DNA of 64,000 bases from JBEKYD01 sp049511335 (GTDB lineage Bacteria; Acidobacteriota; Terriglobia; Bryobacterales; Bryobacteraceae), in the NCBI GenBank assembly GCA_049511335.1, contig JBEKYD010000005.1, positions 1 to 64,000 of the forward strand. Reading direction: 5' to 3'. Position numbers and translations under genes: made by a program. Every line of letters begins with the position of its first letter. Position 1 is the first letter of the stretch. Of this stretch, positions 17,408-25,193 are shown piece by piece. The notes beneath the pieces are model-generated. The model worked only from the letters and a program-made list of their open reading frames with translations. It searched no databases and was not told the DNA's origin.

Positions 17408-17901
17408 AACGAGCTTTTCTCCTCTTGCTGGCGCCGCTCTATCTGGTAACCGCCATGGAACATACGCGCACCGAATTCGAATTTGCCGTCGACGCGCCGT
17501 ACGAACGCGTCGTGCCCTTGTTCGGCGCCTCGGCCGAACAGAAATGGGCCGCAGACTGGAAACCGCAGTTCCTCTATCCCACGCCGGCGGCCGACCAGGA
17601 AGGCGCCGTGTTCCGGGTGGAACATTCAGGCCGCAGCTCGATTTGGGTCAACACCATCTTCGATCTTGCCGCCGGGCGGGTGCAGTATGTCTACATTGTG
17701 AACGGGACGATGGCAACCCGCATCGATATCCACTTGACGCGCACGGGAGCGGCGGCCACGCATGTCGCCGTGGCCTATGAGCGAACGGCGCTGGAAGACA
17801 CCGCCGACGTGCACGTCCGCTCCATGGCCAAAGGCGATGCCGGCAATGGACCCGAATGGAAAGCGGCCATCGAAGCCTATCTGGCCAAAGCCGGCAAGTG
17901 A
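17404..17901 (+). CDS. secreted SRPBCC (START-like) domain protein
   Basis: A 165-residue protein with an N-terminal signal peptide (MKRAFLLLLAPLYLVTAMEH). The mature part fits the SRPBCC/polyketide cyclase-like fold: EFEFAVDAPYERVVPLFG as the first strand and helix, a series of antiparallel strands (YVYIVNGTMATRIDIHLTRT), and a long C-terminal helix. Such folds bind hydrophobic ligands; a periplasmic location is unusual but not unknown. GTG start, overlapping the stop of the 82-residue gene. Confidence 0.7.
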   Translation: MKRAFLLLLAPLYLVTAMEHTRTEFEFAVDAPYERVVPLFGASAEQKWAADWKPQFLYPTPAADQEGAVFRVEHSGRSSIWVNTIFDLAAGRVQYVYIVNGTMATRIDIHLTRTGAAATHVAVAYERTALEDTADVHVRSMAKGDAGNGPEWKAAIEAYLAKAGK

Positions 17902-18000
17902 CTCCCGCGGCCGTCCTGCTTGTTTTGCCCGCGATTTCGCGCGGTTCGGCCCGGTTGCGATGGGTTGAAACACTCTCCAACGGAGTCGGGCTGCCGGCCC

Positions 18001-18093
18001 AGGTGGGACAGACGATCGTTTCTTATCGTCTGTCGAACGTTGCGGCCCGGCGAGAGCCTGACAGACCACCAAAAACGATGGTCTGTCCCACCT
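18001..18093 (+). repeat. REPIN-like hairpin repeat, copy A
   Basis: Outer arms AGGTGGGACAGACGATCGTT and its near-complement pair over the whole element. Each half also forms its own hairpin, GACAGACGAT/ATCGTCTGTC on the left and GACAGACC/GGTCTGTC on the right, with a GC-rich centre. Related copies are at 29604-29685, 61861-61935 and 63475-63566. It lies in a 385-bp gap in which I see nothing else definite. Confidence 0.8.
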
Positions 18094-18286
18094 CGGGGCC
18101 GTTCAACCCTGGCTCAACTTAAATTCCACGACGTCAGGAGTTCGGAGTTTCGACGCGGCACCGAGAAGTGCGTGCGGAGCGATAGACAACGCGTTTGATT
18201 GGTGATAGGCTCATCGTCAAACGGCGACCGCAGGCCGTAGCCTTCCTCTGCGGACAATCCCCGAAATTTCTTGCTTGGAGACAACT

Positions 18287-19087
18287 ATGTTCGTTCAGAA
18301 TCGGACAACTCGCTCGCTGGATGGCGTTGCCATTGCGTACTCGATATCCGGGACGGCGGATATCGCGATTCTTTTCATCCACGGAGGCCTGGCGGATCGA
18401 TCGTTCTGGGAAGGTCAGCACAGCGCGCTTTCGGACTGCTACAAAGTAATTGCCCTCGATTTGGCCGGTCACGGACAATCCGGCGAAAATCGACAGACGT
18501 GGGGGATCCCTCAATTCGGCTGCGATGTTACGGCGGTGATCGATGCCGAAAGGCTCGATCACGCGATTCTGGTTGGAAACTCCCTGGGTGGGGCGGTCGC
18601 AATCGAGGCGGCGATGCGCGCGGAGACGCGGGCTATAGGAGTAGTCGGAGTGGATACCTTTCATGATCTGGGCCGGCGGATCGACCCTGGCTGGGCCAGG
18701 GAGCAGGCGGACGCATGGCGGCACGATTTTGACGGCACATTGGAGCGGATGTTGCAAGCATTGTTCCACCCGGACGTCTCTCCCTCTCTTTTAGGCGACG
18801 TTCGGCGGCGGATGTCCAGAACATCGCCAGAAACCGTCTGGGCGATGTTTTCGTCTTTCGCGGGCTACGATACAGGGGCTATCGCACGTCAATTGCATGT
18901 ACCGGTGCGGTGCATCAATGGGGACCTCTATCCGACAGACATTCAGGCCACCAGGGACTGGGCCGAAGATTTCGATGCTGTTATCCTGCCCCATACCGGC
19001 CACTTCCCTATGCTCGAATGCCCCGAGGAATTCAACCGCAGGCTGGCGGTTTTCGCGGCGGCGATGGCCGAACGAGTTCACCGGTGA
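18287..19087 (+). CDS. alpha/beta hydrolase
   Basis: A 266-residue alpha/beta-hydrolase fold protein with an oxyanion-hole motif HGGLADRSFW, the nucleophile elbow GNSLGG, and a C-terminal HTGHFPMLE supplying the catalytic His. The lid-region aspartate candidate precedes the last strand. No signal peptide is evident. It could be an esterase, epoxide or C-C hydrolase; specificity is not predictable. The ATG (MFVQNRTTRS) has GGAG six bases upstream; a TTG four codons earlier is less likely. Confidence 0.85.
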   Translation: MFVQNRTTRSLDGVAIAYSISGTADIAILFIHGGLADRSFWEGQHSALSDCYKVIALDLAGHGQSGENRQTWGIPQFGCDVTAVIDAERLDHAILVGNSLGGAVAIEAAMRAETRAIGVVGVDTFHDLGRRIDPGWAREQADAWRHDFDGTLERMLQALFHPDVSPSLLGDVRRRMSRTSPETVWAMFSSFAGYDTGAIARQLHVPVRCINGDLYPTDIQATRDWAEDFDAVILPHTGHFPMLECPEEFNRRLAVFAAAMAERVHR

Positions 19088-19254
19088 AACCGGGGGCGGG
19101 ACTGCCGGCCTCTCACTTGGTTTCTCACTTCTTAATCCGAAACTCCACCGTGATCGTGGTTACGGTTTCCCTTCTTCGCCATAATAAGCTCAATTGCTGC
19201 AAAAGCAGCAACATGTTGCAAAAATAGCATCGGCAAGGCCGCTGTCAAGGGCTT

Positions 19255-19430
19255 CCATTCCGATTTGTGGGGTGCTTAACCGGTCTGGGGATTTCGCAGT
19301 TTAGGCGCGACAACCGCTCGGTTACGGGCGCCGCCCGTTTGCAGTCGTTTACCGAGCCGCGACCGTAAGGGAGCGGTTGTCGGGAACGGATTTCTCCAGA
19401 TCGGTTAATTAAGCATCCCCATTCCGATTT
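19255..19430. mobile_element. nested palindromic element flanked by 12-bp direct repeats
   Basis: A 152-bp block (19267-19418) sits between two copies of CCATTCCGATTT. Its ends are imperfect inverted repeats (GGGGTGCTTAACCGGTCTGG against GGATGCTTAATTAACCGATC). Nested inside are two more arms, GACAACCGCTCGGTTACGG and its complement with two mismatches. No open frame of note. The flanking duplication suggests insertion by a transposase acting in trans. It occupies part of the 380-bp gap before the heme A synthase gene. Confidence 0.65.
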
Positions 19431-19476
19431 CTGTCTTCCGGCTCCCGACTTCTGCTTACAATGAAACTTGACCGCC

Positions 19477-20451
19477 ATGCCTTCCATCGATGCCCGCCGC
19501 TTCGGCCGCTATGCCTGGGCGGTGCTGGGCTACACACTGGCCGTGATCGTGTGGGGTGCGCTGGTGCGCGCCACCGGCTCCGGCGCAGGGTGCGGCAACC
19601 ACTGGCCGCTGTGCACGCCGCCCACAACCACCGCCGCCACCTTCATCGAATTCATCCACCGCAGGATGGCCGGCCTGGACGCGATCGCCGTCGTGGTGCT
19701 AGTGGTGCTGGCGTTTCGGGTCTACCCGCAGGGACACGCCGCGCGATTGGGTGCTACATTGTCGGCTGTTTTCCTGGTGGCTGAGAGCCTACTCGGCGCG
19801 GCTTTGGTCAAGCTGGAGTTGGTTGCCCAGAACGCCAGCGTCTGGCGCATCTATTGGGAGTCGGCCCACCTGGTGAACACGCTCACTTTGATCGCGTGCC
19901 TGGCTCTGACCGCGTGGTGGGCCGGTGGCCACCCGCGCCTGCGTCTTGCCGGGAAGCCGTTTTGGAGCGCAGTGGGTGCGCTCGCCGCCGTCATCGTGCT
20001 GGGGATCAGCGGCGCCATTGCCGCTCTCGGCGACACCCTATTCCCGGCCCGCTCCCTGGCCGAGGCGCTAGCCCGCGATTTCGACCCCGCCGCCAGCATC
20101 TTTCTGCGCTTGCGCGTCTGGCACCCGCCGGTCGCCGTACTGGCCTCTGCCGTGGCGATCTGGTATGCGCGCTCCGGCGCGCGCACAGATGCCGCCGGGC
20201 CGCGCCAGGCCAACCTGGTCGTGGGGTTGGTCTTCTTGCAAATCGCCACCGGGGTTCTCAACCTGTCTCTGCTCGCGCCGATACCCATGCAGTTGTTCCA
20301 CCTTTTGCTGGCCGATCTTCTTTGGATCGCCCTGGTTCTGCTCTGTGCCGAGCGCACGGCCGTGGCGGTGCATGGTGCGGCGGCGCCGGAACATGACCGG
20401 GCGATGCGAAGGGCTCCGGCAACCGCTCCCTCACGGTCGCGGCTCGGATAA
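19477..20451 (+). CDS. ctaA: heme A synthase (CtaA/COX15)
   Basis: About 324 residues with eight predicted membrane helices, arranged as two four-helix bundles. It oxidises heme O to heme A for cytochrome c oxidase. The four heme-ligand histidines are visible in EFIHRRMAGLDA, WESAHLVNTLT, VWHPPVAVL and LFHLLLADLLW. The cysteine pair GCGNHWPLC is in the first extracytoplasmic loop. The longest frame opens with a TTG three codons before the ATG chosen here. The last ~12 residues (TAPSRSRLG) are encoded by an intergenic-type repeat, so the natural C-terminus may have been replaced or extended by repeat insertion. No ctaB or oxidase genes are adjacent. Confidence 0.9.
   Translation: MPSIDARRFGRYAWAVLGYTLAVIVWGALVRATGSGAGCGNHWPLCTPPTTTAATFIEFIHRRMAGLDAIAVVVLVVLAFRVYPQGHAARLGATLSAVFLVAESLLGAALVKLELVAQNASVWRIYWESAHLVNTLTLIACLALTAWWAGGHPRLRLAGKPFWSAVGALAAVIVLGISGAIAALGDTLFPARSLAEALARDFDPAASIFLRLRVWHPPVAVLASAVAIWYARSGARTDAAGPRQANLVVGLVFLQIATGVLNLSLLAPIPMQLFHLLLADLLWIALVLLCAERTAVAVHGAAAPEHDRAMRRAPATAPSRSRLG
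20419..20447. repeat. GCTCCCTCACGGTCGCGG repeat, half copy
   Basis: CAACCGCTCCCTCACGGTCG followed by CGGCTCGG matches the arm of the nested palindrome at 19255-19430 and the hairpin at 60367-60424. It overlaps the 3' end of the heme A synthase gene. Confidence 0.6.
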
Positions 20452-20548
20452 TATCGCGGAAGTTCGATTTTGGCGCCGGCAATACGAGCATGCCGACAAT
20501 GCGGGTAAAACGCTAAAGTTTCCGTGTCGCTCCGCCGATCCATCATTC

Positions 20549-21166
20549 GTGAACATAGCGTTGTACACCGTCCTGCTGGGTGTAACCTTCTGGCAACAGG
20601 CCAATCCGAATGGCGCCAACAATCCGCAGCGCGCCGCCATGAACCGCCAGATTGAATCGGTGCGCCGCCAGGCCGCGGCTCTCGGCCTGCGTCTTCAGCC
20701 CTGGGGCCCGGCGCCAGTGTCCGCCATCGCCGATCCACCCGCTTACGCCTGTCCCGCCATCCCGGAAGAATCGGTTTCGCCCATCCTCGAAGGCGCATCC
20801 AAAGCGCAATCCGTCGACCTCGGCCTGCTGCGCGCCGTGATCGGCCAGGAATCCACTTTCCACCCCTGTGCCGTCTCTTCCAAAGGAGCGCAGGGCCTGA
20901 TGCAGCTCATGCCGGAAGTCTCTTCCCGCTTGGGCGTGACAGACGTTTTCGACCCCCAGCAGAATGTGGACGCCGGCGCACGTTATTTGAAAGAACTGCT
21001 CAACAAATATCAAGGAGATCTACCGAAAGCCTTAGCGGCGTACAATGCCGGCCCGACCGCCGTCGACCAGGCCAACGGCATACCCGACATACCCGAAACC
21101 CGCCAGTATGTGGAATCCATCCTGGCGAAAGTAGGCGCAAAACCCGCCGCCGACGCCGCGAAGTAG
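20549..21166 (+). CDS. lytic transglycosylase (SLT domain)
   Basis: A 205-residue protein with a weak N-terminal hydrophobic segment (NIALYTVLLGVTFW) that may act as signal or anchor. The SLT domain has the catalytic glutamate in GQESTFHPCAVSSKGAQGLM (E101), the MQLMP motif, and the late AAYNAGP motif. Such enzymes cleave the MurNAc-GlcNAc bond in peptidoglycan, yielding 1,6-anhydro ends. I chose a GTG start because upstream in-frame sequence runs into heme A synthase. A short low-complexity tail (AKPAADAAK) ends the protein. Confidence 0.88.
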   Translation: MNIALYTVLLGVTFWQQANPNGANNPQRAAMNRQIESVRRQAAALGLRLQPWGPAPVSAIADPPAYACPAIPEESVSPILEGASKAQSVDLGLLRAVIGQESTFHPCAVSSKGAQGLMQLMPEVSSRLGVTDVFDPQQNVDAGARYLKELLNKYQGDLPKALAAYNAGPTAVDQANGIPDIPETRQYVESILAKVGAKPAADAAK

Positions 21167-21167
21167 C

Positions 21168-21305
21168 TGAGAAGTCAGAAGTCGAGGAAGTCAGAAGGAA
21201 ATCAGAAGCCAGAACGCCTCGTCGGAGGAACGAGGGCTCGCGGCCTGGGCGCTGGACGGAAGGGTGACATTCCGGCTCCTGACTTCTGGGTCCCGGCTCC
21301 TCAGC
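21168..21305. repeat. GTCAGAAG-type intergenic repeat tract
   Basis: Repeats of GAAGTCAGAAG are followed by a segment containing the complement (GGCTCCTGACTTCTGGG and TCCCGGCTCCTCAG), giving a loose inverted arrangement. Similar phrases occur at 19431-19455, 44690-44730 and 53290-53375. It is non-coding. Confidence 0.5.
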
Positions 21306-21389
21306 ATCGACAGTTTTCCGTCCATGTTGGCGCGGTAAGCGCCTAACACAACTCCGCATGGCTCGTCTAACCTGCAATACTGTCAAGGA

Positions 21390-22691
21390 ATGCCCAAGAT
21401 CCTGATTGCCGGGGGAGGACTGGCGGGTCTGGCAGCCGCGGCCGCGCTAGGCGGCGCCGGCTTTGAGGTGGAACTGTTCGAAGCCCGCCCCTTTCTCGGT
21501 GGGCGCGCCACCTCCTACGAACTGCCTTCGGCCGGCGACGATCCCGCCGAAACCATCGACAACTGCCAACACGTTCTCCTGCGCTGCTGCGTCAACCTGC
21601 TCGACTTCTACACCCGCCTCGGTGTCCGCGAACGGATTCGTTTTCATCGCGAGTTTTACTTTATCGAGCCCGGTGGCCGGGTTTCCGTTCTTCGCCGCGG
21701 CCGTCTTCCCGCGCCATTTCACTTCACCGGCTCGTTCCTGAAAATGGACTGTCTGGGCGGCCGCGATAAAATCGCCATCGCCCGCGCCCTGCTGGCCCTC
21801 CGCCGGGAACGGTTCCGGCGGCGAAACCTCAACCGCATCAGCATGCTGGACTGGCTGCTCGAAAAGCGCCAGACGCCGCGGGCCATCGACCGCTTCTGGC
21901 GCCAGGTTCTGGTAAGCGCGATCAATGAGGAGCTCGACCGCATGGCCGCCCTCCATGGCTTTCAGGTCTTCTGGCTCGGCTTTCTGGCCCGTGCCGACGC
22001 CTATGAGATGGGCCTGTCCTCCATCCCGTTGGGCGACCTTTACCATTCCGCCGCCTGGACCCGGTTCCCCACGGTCAAGATTCATTTCCGGCATGCCGTC
22101 GAGCGCATCGATGCTCACGGTATGACTGTGGCGGGACAGCCGGTTGCGGGCGACGCCGTGATTTGCGCGCTGCCGTTCGAACGCCTCGCCTCGGTCGGTC
22201 TCGCGGCGCCGCCTCTCGAGCATTCCCCCATCACCGGTGTCCACCTCTGGTTCGACCGCGAGATTACCACCCTCCCGCACGCCGTTTTGCTCGACCGCAC
22301 CATGCAGTGGATGTTCAACAAGGACCGCGGCCGCTATCTGCAGCTTGTCGTCAGTGCCTCGCGCGACCTGACGGCTCTTTCCCGCAACGATATCGTCGAC
22401 ATGGCGATTGGCGATCTGCGCCTCTATTTCCCCCGCGTCCATGAGGCCACGCTCCTCAAGGCTCACGTGGTCAAGGAGCAGCGAGCCACGTTTTCCGCTA
22501 CCTGCGAAGCCGAACCGCTTCGTCCGGCCGCCGCTACTCATTTGCCCAACGTATTTCTGGCTGGAGACTGGACCCGCACCGGATGGCCCGCCACCATGGA
22601 AGGCGCCGTGCGCAGCGGCTACATTGCCGCCGAGGGTGCCGCCTCCTTCTTGGGACGGAATGCCAAGTTTTTACTAAAGGATATTGCCTGA
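21390..22691 (+). CDS. hpnE: hydroxysqualene dehydroxylase
   Basis: A 433-residue FAD-dependent amine-oxidase/phytoene-desaturase-like flavoprotein. The dinucleotide-binding GGGLAGLAAAAALGGAGFEV lies at the N-terminus, followed by FLGGRATSYE. TIDNCQHVLLRCCVNLLDFY and LHGFQVFWLGFLARADAYEM match HpnE more than carotenoid desaturases, and the FAD-contacting C-terminal motif is VFLAGDWTRTGWPATMEGAV. HpnE reduces hydroxysqualene to squalene with HpnC and HpnD for hopanoids. No hpnC/hpnD partners are visible in this window, so it is a detached gene here. The ATG directly follows AAGGA. Confidence 0.85.
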   Translation: MPKILIAGGGLAGLAAAAALGGAGFEVELFEARPFLGGRATSYELPSAGDDPAETIDNCQHVLLRCCVNLLDFYTRLGVRERIRFHREFYFIEPGGRVSVLRRGRLPAPFHFTGSFLKMDCLGGRDKIAIARALLALRRERFRRRNLNRISMLDWLLEKRQTPRAIDRFWRQVLVSAINEELDRMAALHGFQVFWLGFLARADAYEMGLSSIPLGDLYHSAAWTRFPTVKIHFRHAVERIDAHGMTVAGQPVAGDAVICALPFERLASVGLAAPPLEHSPITGVHLWFDREITTLPHAVLLDRTMQWMFNKDRGRYLQLVVSASRDLTALSRNDIVDMAIGDLRLYFPRVHEATLLKAHVVKEQRATFSATCEAEPLRPAAATHLPNVFLAGDWTRTGWPATMEGAVRSGYIAAEGAASFLGRNAKFLLKDIA

Positions 22692-22855
22692 TTCGGGGTA
22701 TAGAGGGACCACCTCTTTTGTAGTACGGTTCTGACTGCGATAAACTGCGCCCCGTCGCCCACGGCTTCTACGGCGGTGACCTTAGAGCCAGCAGCTTGCA
22801 CCGCACTGCCGAGAGGCTGCGGCACACCCCCAAGTAAACAGTACGGATGTAACGA

Positions 22856-22898
22856 AAGCAAGTGTAGCCTGAGGCTGGTTCGGGAGCTACACTTGCTT
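22856..22898. repeat. 13-bp perfect inverted repeat
   Basis: AAGCAAGTGTAGC and GCTACACTTGCTT pair around a 17-base loop, 22 bases before the next gene's start. It could be a leader hairpin, an operator or an intergenic repeat; no T-run follows. Confidence 0.4.
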
Positions 22899-22920
22899 AC
22901 GGCTAAAGCCTACGGAATCG

Positions 22921-24438
22921 ATGCCGAACGAAACCATTCTGCTGGTGGATGACATCCCCGCCAATCTCAAGATCACGGCAATCGCGCTTCGGGCCGAAGG
23001 ATTTCGGGTGCTCCTCGCGTCTACCGCCGAACAGGCGATGACCATGCTGCAGACGTCGCATCCCGACGTGCTTCTCGTAGATATCCAGCTACCCGGAATC
23101 AACGGTCTCGAGTTGGCCCGTACCATCAAACAGGACCCGCGCACCAAGGATATGGTGGTCGTGGCTCTTACCGCTTTCGGCGGGCGGGATTACGAGCAAA
23201 CTGCGGCCGCGGTCGGCTGCGACGGTTTCCTCACCAAGCCCATCGATACCCGAACCATTGCCAGCCGCATTCGCGCCTGCCTCGCGAAAGCAAAGCCCGT
23301 GAAGCAAGCGCCCGCGCCGCGTGCGCGCCCTCTGCCCCAGGGATCTCCTTGTTTGGACGGCCTCGGGCCCGATGTCGACATCTTGCGGCACACTTTTCTC
23401 GCCGACGGCATCCGCAAATGCCGCCTTATGATCGGCTCCCTCGACGACGGATTCGACCGGAACAAAGCCAATGCCCTGGTCAGCCAGTGGATCGGCGCCG
23501 GAATCGCACTGGGTTACGCCGAGATTGCTTCCAAAGCCCAATTCCTAGAGGAAACGATCCAGAGTGCGCAGTATGACCGCAACCAGGTGCGTGACACCCT
23601 AATCCAACTCGGGTCGGCATTCGCCGAGCCTCCCGAATCGGTCGAGCCCGTCCTGCCGGAACCGGTCGCCGTTCGCCTACGTTCCAAAAAGGTCGCGCTC
23701 ATTGGATTTGCCGACGACGATGCCGACCGGCTCTGCGTCGCGCTCGACCGGGCTCGTGCCTCGGCGCGTCTCTTCGCCGCCGACGAACCGCTCGATTCCG
23801 GCAGCGTCGCCATTTGCGACGTCATTCTCATCCATGTCCGCCCGGAAACGTTAAAATGCCAATGGTTGAGTGAAGACTGGATTGCCCAGTGCGAGCAGGC
23901 ATTGGTTTTGGTGGGCGCCCGAGAGCATTTGCTGACCCTCGATCCGGCTCAATTTTTCTGGGGCTGCGAGTCCCTCATCGACGGCTGGCAACCCGAGGAG
24001 GCCATCATCCGCTTGGGCATGGCTCTCGCGCGTGTCGAAAAATTGCGCACCGATTTCATCCCCGCAGTCAGGCGCTGCCACTCCAGCAGGCCTCGGGAGG
24101 TCCTCATCGTCGATCAGGACATGACCGTCCGATTCCTCCTGCAGGCCGCATTCGAACAATACGGCATGCGCTGCCGCACGGCTGAAACCGGAGGCGACGC
24201 CTTGCGCATGCTTCGGGATGAGGCGCCTCACGCGGCGGTGCTCGACGTCAACATTCCGGAGCTGGACGGTTTCCAGGTGGTCGAACAGGTGCGGGCGGAG
24301 CGTTTGCCGGTGCGCCTGCTGCTCCTCTCCGCCAAACAGGGCGATGCGTTGCGCAGCTTCAGCCTGGGCGCCGACGACTACGTGGTCAAGCCTTTCAGTG
24401 CACAGGAAGTGGTCGCGCGGCTGAGGCGTCTGTTGTAG
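22921..24438 (+). CDS. multi-domain response regulator: REC, pseudo-HPt, pseudo-REC, REC
   Basis: A 505-residue cytoplasmic signalling protein without an output domain. Residues 5-125 form a receiver with D54 (VLLVDIQLPG) and K106 (FLTKPID). Residues ~150-235 have the helical pattern of an HPt domain, but the segment expected to read AHxLKG is VSQWIGAGIALG, so the phosphorylatable histidine is replaced by S188. Residues 256-372 look like a receiver fold with no usable aspartate (CDVILIHVRPET). Residues 393-505 form an intact receiver with D442 (AAVLDVNIPELDG) and K490. It probably works in a phosphorelay or as a scaffold; the kinase is not in the window. A free-standing HPt gene lies at 51.2 kb. 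Confidence 0.85.
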   Translation: MPNETILLVDDIPANLKITAIALRAEGFRVLLASTAEQAMTMLQTSHPDVLLVDIQLPGINGLELARTIKQDPRTKDMVVVALTAFGGRDYEQTAAAVGCDGFLTKPIDTRTIASRIRACLAKAKPVKQAPAPRARPLPQGSPCLDGLGPDVDILRHTFLADGIRKCRLMIGSLDDGFDRNKANALVSQWIGAGIALGYAEIASKAQFLEETIQSAQYDRNQVRDTLIQLGSAFAEPPESVEPVLPEPVAVRLRSKKVALIGFADDDADRLCVALDRARASARLFAADEPLDSGSVAICDVILIHVRPETLKCQWLSEDWIAQCEQALVLVGAREHLLTLDPAQFFWGCESLIDGWQPEEAIIRLGMALARVEKLRTDFIPAVRRCHSSRPREVLIVDQDMTVRFLLQAAFEQYGMRCRTAETGGDALRMLRDEAPHAAVLDVNIPELDGFQVVEQVRAERLPVRLLLLSAKQGDALRSFSLGADDYVVKPFSAQEVVARLRRLL

Positions 24439-24440
24439 AA

Positions 24441-24548
24441 AGTTATCAGTTCACAATTGTCAGTTGTCAGTCTCCACTACTGGCTTTCCGCTCATTCGGT
24501 CCGCGTTGCGTTTAACTGAAAACTGACGACTGAAAACTGACGACTTTC
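24441..24548. repeat. AACTGACAACTGAC-type intergenic repeat tract
   Basis: Blocks such as ATTGTCAGTTGTCAGT and AACTGAAAACTGACGACTG lie between the regulator gene and the RNase P RNA gene in both orientations. The same motif recurs at 30840-30870, 39335-39360 and 59092-59140. Non-coding. Confidence 0.6.
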
Positions 24549-24567
24549 TGGACTCTGACGACTTCTT

Positions 24568-24927
24568 GGACTGCCGGATTATAAGCCGGTTTCTGTGCCC
24601 CTTGCGGGGCGGCGGTCATTCCTCTTGGCCGCCCATTACTGGACGGCTCCTGCGGCCTACCCGGAAGTCGAACGGGACGAGCAGTCCCTCCTCCCCTATT
24701 TGGCCTTGCTCCGCGTGGGGTTTGCCTTGCCGGCGAAATTACTTCCACCGCGGTGCGCTCTTACCGCACCATTTCACCCTTACCCGGGTTCTCACCCGGG
24801 CGGTATCCTTTCTGTTGCGCTTTCCGTAGCCCCGCTTCCGGGGCTCCCGGCCGTTAGCCGGCACGCTGCTCTATGGAGACCGGACTTTCCTCTCCCGTTG
24901 CCGGAAGCGACCACCCGTCCGGCAGCC
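24568..24927 (-). ncRNA. rnpB: RNase P RNA, bacterial type A
   Basis: Read on the minus strand, the 5' end GGCTGCCGGACGGGTGGTCG and the 3' end CCGGCTTATAATCCGGCAGT pair to form P1. Internal landmarks of the ribozyme are present: GGGAGAGGAAAGTCCGG near the 5' end (P3/P4 side), GAAAGGATACCGCCCGGGTG, the conserved GGGTGAAATGGTGCGGTAAG AGCGCACCGC block, and ACAGAAACCGGCTTAT closing P4. Length ~360 nt is normal. The RNA is the catalytic part of the tRNA 5'-end maturation enzyme. Exact ends are approximate by a few bases. Its open frames are fortuitous. Confidence 0.96.
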
Positions 24928-25052
24928 CAAATTCAGTATCCCACAACTCTTGCTAAGTGTGCGGCGGAGCACCGGGTACTATAGCGATTGCTCGTAAACC
25001 CTTGGCCTGGTGAGGCAAATCCGGTGTATTCTATTCTCAGCGTAATTCTGCG

Positions 25053-25096
25053 AGGCCCCATTGCGGGCCTTCACCGCCGGTCATTGGCGCCGGCGG
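25053..25096 (+). promoter_or_regulatory. structured leader with two hairpins before the OmpA-like gene
   Basis: AGGCCC/GGGCCT and CCGCCGG/CCGGCGG form consecutive hairpins about 100-140 bases before the start codon. A weak promoter candidate (TTGGCC at 25002, TGTATT 17 bases on) precedes them. I found no match to a riboswitch consensus I know; this may just be a structured 5' UTR. Confidence 0.25.
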
Positions 25097-25193
25097 ACAG
25101 GGCCATTCGGCTACGGTACGCACGATGACCGCCCGAACCCCTTGGGTCATAACAGCAGCGGTACATACGGTTCATGTTGAGGAGAGAAAAGCA

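Noticed and set aside
22619..22861. 80-codon minus-strand frame after hpnE
   Set aside because: It overlaps the 3' end of hpnE, has no ribosome binding site and no recognisable sequence.
24566..24984. Short protein frames on the plus and minus strand
   Set aside because: They coincide with the RNase P RNA gene and have no homology-like features.
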